Source: Argyresthia goedartella
Taxonomy: Eukaryota > Arthropoda > Insecta > Lepidoptera > Argyresthiidae
Direction of reading: 5' to 3'
DNA: 64,000 bases
Assembly (NCBI GenBank): GCA_949825045.1
Contig: OX463810.1
Span: 34,606,201-34,670,200 of the forward strand
Part shown: piece by piece, positions 42,472-52,400 of the stretch
Position numbering within the stretch: position 1 is the first letter of the stretch
Layout: each line of letters starts with the position of its first letter
Translations under genes and position numbers: made by a program
Notes under the pieces: model-generated
What the model was told of the DNA's origin: nothing
The model's input: only the letters and a program-made list of their open reading frames with translations
Database searches by the model: none

Positions 42472-44961
42472 TGTCCTTTAAATCTGTATTTTATAACCTT
42501 TTGATTGATGATTTTGGTGTCATTCATTTCATTTATGTATGTGACAAAACTGATGGCCTGACCTAATCGATCAGGTATTGTGGAGTTTGGTGATTGACTG
42601 ACAGGTTCGTTGGTTGTATGTTGTATATATGAAAACTGAGTGCGGGGGTACTCGGGTCTTACTAAGTACAAAAAATAAACCCCTGTTCAACGCTTGTTTA
42701 AAGACAAAAGCGAATGGGACTGACGTTTGTTTTGAGGATAAACTATGTTTAATATTTTTTATATTAACACAGTAAGACCCGTCTATTCACATGTAAAGTT
42801 GCCGAACCGATACCGATTTGGAAGTGCCACCCCATTATATCAATGGGGACTGGCACTGGCAGAGTGCAGTGTTCACTAACTAGTATTAATATATCCCTAT
42901 CCGCTCCCCGTCTCAGCTGCTTCATTACGGTAATTAGTTTCCATTTTCGAGCTGCTAAAGAAAAGGATGGGGCTCTAAAAGCCAAGTTTTCGTCTAATAT
43001 CAGACCCAAGTACTTGAAAATATGCGCTAGTTTAGTTGGACAAGCACATGAGGGTAGAGAGTTGCATTTATGGATGCTAAGATTCATGTTCGGCGGTAGA
43101 CTGGAGGCAGAAGTTTTGTGAAAGCACATGAATTTCGTTTTTCGTTTATTGAGAGTAAGCAGGTTTTCAGTCAACCGTACTACCTAACCTATCTGGGTAT
43201 CGGCAGTTCCGTAGGGCTATATGGCGATGTTCCATTGAATAAAACACAGAATACATACAGACGCTCACGTCTCTTTCGCGGAAGAGGGGTAGGCAGAGAC
43301 CAAAGACCTCCATTTGTTATGGTCCTGGCAAGCATCTCTGAAACACATTTATATTAAATAAACTCGAAAATCTTTATTTCATAGTAAGTGTCTGTGTGCC
43401 ATTAGATTAAAGTCTCGGCCCCTTTCCATAACCAGTTCTCAATTCGTCACACTTTACAATTTCAACTGTGTTGTAGGTAATTTGAGAGTTATTCAATAAT
43501 GTCACTTTCTACATGTTTCTTTTATTACGAGTAGCTATATGAATTACAACACCATTACTGAGACCACCCGAATGTGACGATGACGGACCGTCTCAAATGT
43601 TCACAAATAAAGCAGGTGTGTTTGTACTGGTTTGTACCAAACCACTGTGTGGTCTGCCTGCCCCTTGGTCAGCTAATATCAGCTTACTATTAAAACCAAG
43701 AAAGATTGTAGCTGATCATCAACATAAGCCTCTTGAGCTGTCCTTCTTGAAATGACTAGGTACGACTCAAAGGAGATACCCTAGTTAGGGATAGTATTTT
43801 TTTTTCTCAAGCCCCTCGCGGTACATCAAATCGTCTTTATAATAATAATAATACCTTGGATACTATTCAGACACATTGATCTAGACCCAAACTAGGATTC
43901 CCTGTATTTTGGGTACTAGACAACGATACACATACTTATATAGATAAATTTTATACTTAGATAGATAAACAACCATGACTAGGGTACAAACATCCGTTCC
44001 CATCAAACAAATTTTACCCCCACCGGGACTCGAACCCGGGACCCTTGGCTTCGTAGGCAGGGTCCCTGCCGACTCGGCATTCGGGTCGTTAATGCAGATT
44101 GATATCGATTTATGGTAAAGTTTCAGTGATCATGGCCCTACCTACCTTAGCCGAATAGCACTCAGTTGACTATAGGTAGGTAGGTTATCGGCTTTGTTTG
44201 ATATTTGATCAGCATACCATACCATACTTTCACACAACGACCAGACAATGATGACAACATTACACAATACTGCGCTAATGTTTGGAACAAATAAGGCAGT
44301 TGGTTTTAGAATTTCTCCTATTTTATGTCATTGTTATGCTATAGAAAGGCAATCTGATGTCTATATTAACGGCCTTTTACGTGAATTGCTAAAATGTGGC
44401 TGTTGGATCTTTGCGTGTTCCTGCAGCACTGGTTATCGCCAACGCCAATACGGTCGGCCCTGAGTACCTGTATGTATGAAGTAGAGAGAAAATAACTGTA
44501 TTAAAGACTTCTGGGTAAACTGCTGTGCTGAGTTGCTGGCGCAAATGGTTGGTGGGCTATTATGAACGCGCCTGCGGAAGTTTCAGCGGCAACCCCGATA
44601 GCCCAACAACCGCGCTCACAACGTTCCGTTAGACAAACTTGTATTGGAATCTTTACGAACTAAACGACAGGCGCATGGCAGCTAAGCGTTCATTGGAATA
44701 ACGTAGGGAATATCGGAATGCCCGGCTAAATCGAATCCACAATGCTTTGATATTTTTTATATTATTTTATTTTTAATGTTATTATTACAGGAATTCAGTA
44801 CATAATATTTTCTATAATTTTCTTGGTCTCGGAGCTCGGGCTGCCCCGCGGGGCTCTGCGCGGGAGCATGCGCCAGTCTGCTTCGACGCGATGCGACGGG
44901 TATTTGTTTTCTTTGTCTAATTCTCAATGCCATTCGCCCTTGTTCAACCCTTAAGCTGCCT
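42472..44961. repeat. tandem duplication, unit 2 (2490 bp)
   Basis: Second unit, carrying the same mariner end, MITE (42653-42781), LINE fragment (42785-43180) and SINE (43835-44090). Immediately after it come 'tgcctgtgc' and an (aat)n run at about 44972-44992. Confidence 0.95.
43835..44090 (-). mobile_element. SINE family A (unit 2)
   Basis: I saw no difference from the copy at 41345-41600; it arose by the tandem duplication and not by independent retroposition. Confidence 0.85.
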
Positions 44962-44996
44962 TGCCTGTGCATTATAAATAATAATAATAATAACTC

Positions 44997-45256
44997 CCTG
45001 ACGTCTTACACATTCCTCAACCAACAGCGTACAACGAAACGTTGCTTAGCGTGTGACAGTTTTTATTTGCTCATGCCATGGACTTAGTAACTCATGCTCA
45101 CTCATTATTATTACCTCACCACTGATTGGATGAGTACGTCAAGCGATTTTTAATTCAACCAATAGCGAGTCAAGCTGCTTATTTTCTGCTGACATCGAGC
45201 ATCTTTTGCATAGAAAACCCGATATAATTTTTAGTCAAATTCGGGCTGACTGAAAG
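44997..45256 (+). promoter_or_regulatory. candidate promoter flank with two CCAAT boxes
   Basis: ATTGG (45125-45129, an inverted CCAAT) and CCAAT (45159-45163) lie 34 bp apart in unique DNA just left of the hAT insertion. The bromodomain gene starts just right of the hAT, so before the insertion these boxes would have been about 220-260 bp upstream of its ATG. Positional inference; no transcription start is shown. Confidence 0.3.
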
Positions 45257-45264
45257 CTTGAATT
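45257..45264. repeat. hAT target-site duplication, left (cttgaatt)
   Basis: Exact 8-bp match to 49105-49112, the duplication length expected of hAT transposons. Confidence 0.95.
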
Positions 45265-45274
45265 TAGTGATGTG

Positions 45275-45366
45275 CCGATTCGATTATATTCATAATCGAT
45301 CAATCGATTATGCCATCTGATGCGTAATCGATTAATCGATTAATAATCGATTATTAATCGATTAAG
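45275..45366. repeat. left subterminal atcgatta cluster
   Basis: Repeated taatcgatta/atcgatta palindromes fill the ~90 bp inside the left end. The matching cluster is at 49014-49093. In hAT elements such subterminal motifs are commonly transposase-binding sites; that role is inferred here. Confidence 0.85.
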
Positions 45367-45601
45367 ATAAAACCATACGAGGCCTGTAATATTCAGCACC
45401 TAACCCTCTGTTTCATGATTTCGGGATTAAAATTAACATTTCCTATTCGAACAAAATATTTTAGAATCACCAGTAACAAGACAAACAACAAAGATAAGTT
45501 TGTACTTGCTTTTTATTTTACTAATAAATACTTACACACAAGAATATGGATAAATACTTTCATAAATGAGATCTCTAGATTATCAAATATACAATCAATA
45601 A

Positions 45602-46330
45602 CAATTAGGTCTATTACTATTGAGTATTAATATTAGTTATGGCCTAACTAGATAAAATATTAAGTCTTAACAATTCTCACAACCATTCAATAAGGTCGGT
45701 ATATTAATTTTAAACTACACTGAGCTATTTACTTACTTTTACTTTACGAAGTAAAACTTTTAGAACATATTAAATATAAAAAATAATAGTCACTTTTGAA
45801 ATGACATTAGCCTTGGGTCATTCATTAGCATCAAATTTAAATATAAACATAACATAAATTACTAAAACACAGTGCTAATAGAATCTTCAAACAGCTAAGA
45901 AAACTAAGAAACATTTCAGTCATTTTTAAATGGAGTCAGTCACTCGCTGAGTATTTTAGACATACAAAATAATTACTATTGTGTATCAATATTAGCTATG
46001 GCCTAACTAGAAAAAATATTAAGTCTTAACAATTCTCACAACCATACAATAAGGTGGATATATTAATTTTAAACTACACTGAGCTATTCTTTCTTACTGA
46101 AGTGAAACTTTTAGAACATAACTAAATAGAAAAAATAATATTCACTTTTGAAATCAGCATCAAATTTAAATATAAACATAACATAAAATATTAAAACACA
46201 GTGCTAATAGAATCTTCAAACAGCTAAGAAAACTAAGGAACATCACAGTCATTTTTAAATGGAGTCAGTCACTCGCTCAGTATTTTAGAAATACAAAATA
46301 CTTTGTACTTGCTTTTTTTTACTAATAAAT
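45602..46330. repeat. internal ~350-bp tandem repeats of the hAT
   Basis: 45602-45965 and about 45966-46310 share long blocks: 'tatggcctaactaga', 'ttaagtcttaacaattctca', 'aaactacactgagctatt', and 'cagtcatttttaaatggagt' with 'cagtcactcgct'. The first unit has an extra 'ccttgggtcattcatt'. A third, partial unit at about 46425-46790 is split by the MITE. Confidence 0.85.
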
Positions 46331-46462
46331 ACTTTAACATGAGTATATAACACTTTCATAGAAGACTAATGAGATCTTTAAAATACTTTGCTATACTATG
46401 CTATATATATTTTTAGAATATCAAAATGGCAATGGCCTAACTAGATAAAATAATAAGTCTTA

Positions 46463-46675
46463 TAGTTTGAATTTTATAGCTTGATCAATGACAGATGTCT
46501 TTGGGTGGATTTATTGTAGAAATGCTTATCTTTTTTATAGCGTTAAGTAAGGGACGAAGCTATATACAGCGCATATAGCTCTGTCCCTTACTCTACGCCA
46601 TGAACAAGATAAGCAATCCTACAATAAATCCACCCAAAGACATCTGTTATCGATCAAGCTATAAAATTCAAACTA
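46463..46675. mobile_element. 213-bp MITE nested in the hAT, TA duplication
   Basis: Inverted ends 'tagtttgaattttatagctt' and 'aagctataaaattcaaacta' extend inward for about 60 bp ('acagatgtctttgggtggat' is inverted at about 46627-46646). TA flanks both sides (46461-46462, 46676-46677). The empty site is seen in the hAT's own repeat units ('gtcttaacaattct'). Confidence 0.9.
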
Positions 46676-46771
46676 TAACGATTCCCACAACCATACAATA
46701 AGAATAAGGTAGATATTTACTTCCTTACTGAAGTAACACTGTTAAAATATATTAAATATCACAATTAATAT

Positions 46772-48810
46772 TCACTTATTCAAATTAGCCTTTTCAACTA
46801 ATTTATAATTAGCATTGAGGAACACAATGTAATCAAGGTTTTTTGGCAGGAGACGATTGCGTCGTAAATTTGTAATTTGCCCAGTTTTGGAGAAGACTCT
46901 CTCAGAGGGGACTGATGAAGCAGGTATGCATGAATACTTCAGGTGTAGGCGGTATAAATCAGGCATAATTGTTTTCATTTCTTTCCAGTAGCTGAATGGA
47001 TTTTTGTGTCGTTCCAGAAGTGGAAACTCTAAGTATTGACGCAGCGCGATAATCACATCAGAAGCATTACTAGACGATTCTATTAAACTGCTTCTTTTTA
47101 GTTCGAAGTGGTCCCATATGGACACTTTTGCTGGTACTGTTTCTGTTGATGAACTGTGAGCTTCCATTTCATCATTTGATAGCTGTGGCCTTACCTCTGC
47201 GGTTGCTGCAGGTTCTGGGGCTGATCTTAATCTTGAGATGTTTGATAGCTCATCTTTGATACTTCTTTGTGCCGTAGAAGCATTATCTTCTGATCCAAAA
47301 GCTATCTTTTTGAACCTGGGATCCAAGAGGCATGCATTTGCAACATGCCTTTTTGATTCTAGTGTTCCCAATCTTCGTTGCACTGTTTCTATCAGTTTTG
47401 ACACTAATTCATTTCCCGTAGCTGTCACTGGTTTCAGTTGTTGCAAATTATATTGAAGGCCCCGAACCAAAGGAATCACCAATGACAATGTAGGGTATTG
47501 TTCTCCTGATAACTGTTCAGTTATCTCTTCAATATTACGAAGGATGGAAATGCAATCTGCTATCATTTTCCAGTCATTATTATCTAAGTTTTCTGGTGGG
47601 TTATTGAGCTCAGCCAATGCCAGAGTCAAGGCTTGTCTTATTTCATGAAGTCTGCGGAACATAATGCATATGGAGTTCCACCTTGTCTCAACATCTTGTT
47701 TTACTTTCAGAATCGGTAAATGTAGCTGCGTCTGGATATTTTTTAAGATTTCTGAAGCCTTAACGCTTTGACGGAAATGACTTACAAGTTTTCTGCATTT
47801 TTTTATAAGGTCTTGCAAAATGGGATCTGAGTTCAAGGACTCCTTCACACACAAATTCAGGGTATGTGCAACACACGGGTGGTAATGTTTTAGCAACCTT
47901 TGATTTATGGCATTTTTCATGTTGTGTGCATTGTCCGATACAACAATCACTATTTTGTCCAATATTTCAAACTCATTGAAGATTTGTTGCAGTTTTTGGG
48001 AAATATTTTCTGCTGTGTGACTTTCTGGTATCTCTCGGGTGGCCAGCACACATGCATATAATTCATCATCATGAATGAAGTGGGTGGTGATGGTGATATA
48101 GGCCTTGTTACTATCTGAGGTCCATATATCTGTAGTTGCAGCAATGTATTGGACAGTTTCCAATATGTTTTTCAGTTCAGCACATGTCCTAGAATACTGC
48201 TCCGGTAGTAGAACTTTTGAGAGTACTTTTCTACTTGGCGGCTGGTAAAGAGGTGTGTTCCTGAAAGAAGAAGAATTATGAAACTTTTTTTGCGTATTAT
48301 AGTTAACATTTGGTCTTAAATTCAATTCAATTTCAGTTTCACATGATATAACCATAAATAGATTCCTATGTAAATGATATATTTATTTACACAAACATAG
48401 TTAGGTATTCATTACCTGTTTAAGGGTTCGCACTGTAGAACTTCCACAAACTCAAGAAACCCTTTGTCCTCTACGAAACGTAAAGGTTGGTGGTCCGTGA
48501 AAGCCATTTTCAAAACGGCATTGTCAATGCGTTTGATTTGAGCTGGCTTTAGCTCAGATACTGAATTTACTATAAGTTTGGTTTGCCTTTCTTTTTTTTG
48601 TGGAACAGGATCAGCATCTGAAGAACTCGATGTACTGGGTGCTGCGGGGGCTGGGTCCTCTAGTATATTGTGGAGGCGTTTAAGGTGCTCCCTTAGGTTG
48701 GTGGTATTACCACAGAGTTTAATGACTTTTTTGCAAATTTTGCATGTCGCTTCGTTTCTGTCTTTATCATAGTGTGTCCAAACAAAGGACACACTTCTAT
48801 AGCGTTTCAT
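46772..48810 (-). CDS. hAT transposase with BED zinc finger, two exons
   Basis: Exon 1 is 48810-48416, from a true ATG. The intron is 48415-48261: donor cag|gtaatg, acceptor cttctttcag|g. Exon 2 is 48260-46772. The splice keeps frame and gives about 627 residues, normal for a hAT transposase. A BED finger binds DNA (C23, C26, H42, H47). The RNase H-like core has 'TTDIWTS' (Asp ~176), 'VVSDNAHNM' (Asp ~241), 'PCVAHTLNLCVKESL' and an RW pair ('ETRWNS'). The C-terminal dimerisation region contains 'SSVPSERVFSKTGQI' and 'RRNRLLPKNLD'. No stop or shift was seen. The protein would cut and paste the element by its ends. The splice is predicted only from consensus and frame. Confidence 0.9.
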
Positions 48811-49013
48811 GATAAATTATTTTATATCAGCTTGTAAACAAACAACACATCTCACAAGAAGAAAAGACAGACGACCGACAACAAACAATATTAGTTATCA
48901 TAACAAACTGATGATGACAGTTTTTTTTTGAGATTGCGTTCATAGATCAATCGTAGTCATAGATTAGGCGTTTTGTTTCATTGTACCATTCATACTCCCG
49001 CCGGCTCGGCGCA

Positions 49014-49093
49014 CATAATCGATTATGATTTTCTTAATCGATCATGGTCGATTATTTTGATAATCGATTAATCGATTATTTATAATCGATTAG
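49014..49093. repeat. right subterminal atcgatta cluster
   Basis: Repeats of ataatcgatta and related palindromes just inside the right hAT end, mirroring the left cluster. Confidence 0.85.
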
Positions 49094-49104
49094 GAACATC
49101 ACTA

Positions 49105-49112
49105 CTTGAATT
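49105..49112. repeat. hAT target-site duplication, right (cttgaatt)
   Basis: Exact copy of 45257-45264, lying 131 bp before the inferred ATG of the bromodomain gene. Confidence 0.95.
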
Positions 49113-49242
49113 TCAAGCCTTGAAACAGCCAGTTCAGTTTGTTTGTTTATTTCATATTTTTTGTGTTATTCAGTGAGAATTCGTTGATAATAACTGAACA
49201 TTAGTGTTATATTTTATATTCTACTTGTGCCAACATTCCGCA

Positions 49243-49458
49243 ATGGAGTTAAGTTGTAGTAAGTATGAGTCCAAGCGACATTACCACTTCGTGTAATTTA
49301 CCATTAATTCAACACCTAACTGTTCTGCTTTTTTCCATACAGAAGAAGAAGTAGACATAAGTGACTTGGAGCTAGAACCCGAGAATGAGATCGATGATTT
49401 TAAAGATATCGATGAAAAGCCTAAAATAAAGAAAAGGAGGCGCCGAGAAGTTGACATG
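49243..49458 (+). CDS. Brd7-9: Brd7-9 exons 1-2 (N-terminus)
   Basis: Exon 1 (49243-49258) encodes MELSC plus one base, with donor gtaagt. Exon 2 (49343-49458) follows 'ttttttccatacag' and encodes an acidic stretch then 'KPKIKKRRRREVDM', a likely nuclear-localisation-type basic run. Phase 1 at the junction fits exactly. Exon 1 rests on position, phase and donor alone. Confidence 0.55.
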
Positions 49459-52400
49459 GTACGTACTACATCAATAACCTCTAGAAACTCGTCCACAAAA
49501 GTAGGGGCATTGTAGTCCCCTTCAGGTATACTAATTTAGTACGATCGTAGTCCCTATGTGATTAAGATGAGTGTCCGTTCTGACAGATAATCAGAAGTAA
49601 AATGGGACAAGTCCATCTTCAACAAGTTCAGTAACTGGTCAGTGTTGATAAGGGGTAGAACCAGCCTTAAACCAGATTTGTTCGTTATAATCAAATTGAA
49701 AAAAATTACACACAAAGGGCTAATAATACACAGTTGAATTAATATTTTCGTCATCAGATCAAGTTATCTGATGATGAAGATGATGAGTCCGATGAGGAGA
49801 ATGTCGGAAAGAAGATTCTCATGAGTCCGGGCCACAACTCTCCTGCCTCGCACAGGGAACCACGCACTTGTGTACTCAAGGTAAAGAAATTAGAATAGTT
49901 TATATACAAAATAATTTGTCTTGGTTAAAATGAATGTTTTTTTATGTAGCCTCTACCGTGTCCCACTGCTGGGCAAAGGCCTCCCCATTTCGAGCCCACG
50001 CATCCCTATCCCTATCCGATGTACTGCCCCATCGTGGTCGAAACCTGTCCAGGTTGTCCCTTCATCTCCTTCCCCTATGCCAGTGTCCATCTGTAGGCAC
50101 CCATTGATTTGGTGTTCAAAATGAATCAATGATGGCACCATAAAATTGTATTATTTATTACTAACTAGCTTGGCCCGCGAAGTACATACCTCCTAACAGT
50201 CAATTGCGAAAAATGGCAGATTTCAAAACTTAATAATAAAATAAAAAACTGTAAGTATATATTTTTTTATAATTTTCCAAGTTATTCTGCTATATGGGGC
50301 AGAGACAAATCCAACAAACAAGAGATCATTAAAATGTGTCCAGGCATTCTTGAGTTATATGTGGTGTAACTAACCCCTCTTTGTTTTATATATTTAGATT
50401 TTCAGCCAAACCAAATTATGAATGTTTCTGAAAGGGAAATCCGTATTTCTCATGTAGTGGGCACAATGGTGCCTTTGCTACCTTGAAGCACACTCTTTCA
50501 CGCTGTTATGTATTGTATAAAACATCATTGATTCCAGGCTAGCCAAAAGCGACGACCCCTCTCCCGTCTCCTAGAGCAACTACTCCGTAACCTGGAGAAG
50601 CGGGATCCGCACCATTTCTTCGCATGGCCGGTGAATGACAACTTCGCACCAAATTACTCCAAGATCATCAAGCGACCGATGGACTTCTCTACCATGAAGC
50701 AGAAGATTGATGATAATGAGTACAAGTCGCTGAATTGCTTTATTGTGAGTATGATTAATTTGTATTTATTACTGAATAACTGGCTAAAAGTGGGCGCAAC
50801 TTTGCCTCTGTCACCATGGTATGTGTAGATAAGGTCACTTTTAGGGTTCCGTACCCAAAGGGTGCGAAACGCGACCCTATTACCACAGAGTTCTCATTCC
50901 ATACAGATAATAATTTGTAACCTTAGCTGGGAGCATTGTAATTTAAACTCCATGACTTTAGTTAACATACTTGTTGAGTAAACCTTTTTAAAGTCTGGCC
51001 GCTGAGAGAATGCGATCCTGACAGCTCAAAACCTATAATTTTTACATCTGCAATAAAAAATGTTGCTTATTATGTAAGCATTAAGAAATAATCGCATTCT
51101 AAAAACGGCCGAAGTGTAATCTTTATAATCTATTAAAAGTAAAAAGTATTAAAGAAAAATCAGTTGCTATTCTCTAGAAATTTAATCTCCTAGCGGCATC
51201 TCGTGGTATTTGCAATATTGCAATAGTGCTGCACCAAGCGATAAAGGGCCGTCTCCATGTTATAAGAGACTTGTTTTTTTGCGTTTTTTCTTGGACGACC
51301 TTGTACGGACTTCGTGTGCGAGTCCGAATCGAACTTGACCGGTTTTATATTTTTACCATTTTAAAGTGTTTAAGGTTTATTTTGCCTAGGTCCGTGTAAA
51401 TAATGCATGCAACGTCGTCAGAGCAATATCTCTCTATATCAGCTCTAATGGTTTCAGTTTGCTATACAATATTCAACTTGGTTCGGTCGGAAATTAAATT
51501 CCGTCAACTGTACTTGGTGTACGTACCTATTTGGACGTACGGTATACAACTATGGGGATCCGCCTGTGACACAAGCATACAAAAAATACAGAGAGCCCAG
51601 AATGCTATGCTGAAACAAATCTCCAACGCACCCTGGTTCATCAGAAACGCAGAGGTCCACAACCACCTAAATATGAACACAGTAAAGGAGATAAAGTACT
51701 ACAGCAAACAGTACAAAACCCGCCTTACCAAACACCCAAACCAACTTGCAGTCCAACTGACAATTCCCTCCTACATGGGGCGCCTGAAGAGACGTAATAT
51801 ATTAGACCTGGACAGCATCTAAGGCACATTAAAAGAGTAATCCCAAAGGGGAATCACCTCTACATAACACCATCACTCAAAAAATCTGCTCAAAGTCAAA
51901 GACTGATTGTATGATAAAATAATAACAAAAAAAAAAAAAAACTGTATTTGGTATTTATTTAAACTTTAAAACAAATATTAAGTTATGTTGCCCTGGTAGT
52001 CTATACATGCTAAGAGCCTTTTTAACTTTGAATTCCTATTTCTCCCAAAATAAGCTTTAGTGATGATGATGACCGGTTTAGCCAAGCGGGTAGTGAAACC
52101 GAAACTGTCTGAAAGTGACGGTCCTGGGTTCGAATCCCGGTAAGGGCAAATATTTGTGTGATGAGCATGAATATTTGTTTCTTAGTCTTGGATGTTTACT
52201 ATTTATCTCTATTAAATATATCGTCATCTAGTACCAATAACACAAGCCTCACTGAGCCTTATATGGGCCTAGTTCTATTTGTGTAATGTTGTCCTCTAAT
52301 TATTTATTTACTAGCTGATGCCCGCAACTTTATCTGCGTGTTCCTAGGAATTATCATCTACCGAGATAACGTTTCCCTCTTTCTGGTGTAGTCGGTAAAA

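Larger units (their letters stand above)
45265..49104 (-). mobile_element. hAT transposon, apparently complete and autonomous
   Basis: A 3840-bp element with inverted ends 'tagtgatgtgcc' and 'ggaacatcacta' (one mismatch), flanked by an exact 8-bp duplication. Both subterminal regions hold many copies of atcgatta. It carries an interrupted but in-frame transposase gene (48810-46772, minus) with a normal intron, internal tandem repeats at 45602-46330 and a 213-bp MITE at 46463-46675. The intact ends, duplication and reading frame point to recent insertion. Confidence 0.95.

Noticed and set aside
40274..44972. Identical ORF pairs at 40274/42764, 40353/42843, 40628/43118 and 41758/44248 as a gene family
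   Set aside because: They are copies made by the 2490-bp tandem duplication; the only recognisable one is a LINE fragment.
45275..45366. CRISPR-like or satellite array
   Set aside because: Units are short, overlapping palindromes without spacers and are confined to hAT ends.
46772..48810. Host ZBED-type domesticated gene
   Set aside because: The frame sits between intact hAT ends with an exact 8-bp duplication, so it is a resident transposon.
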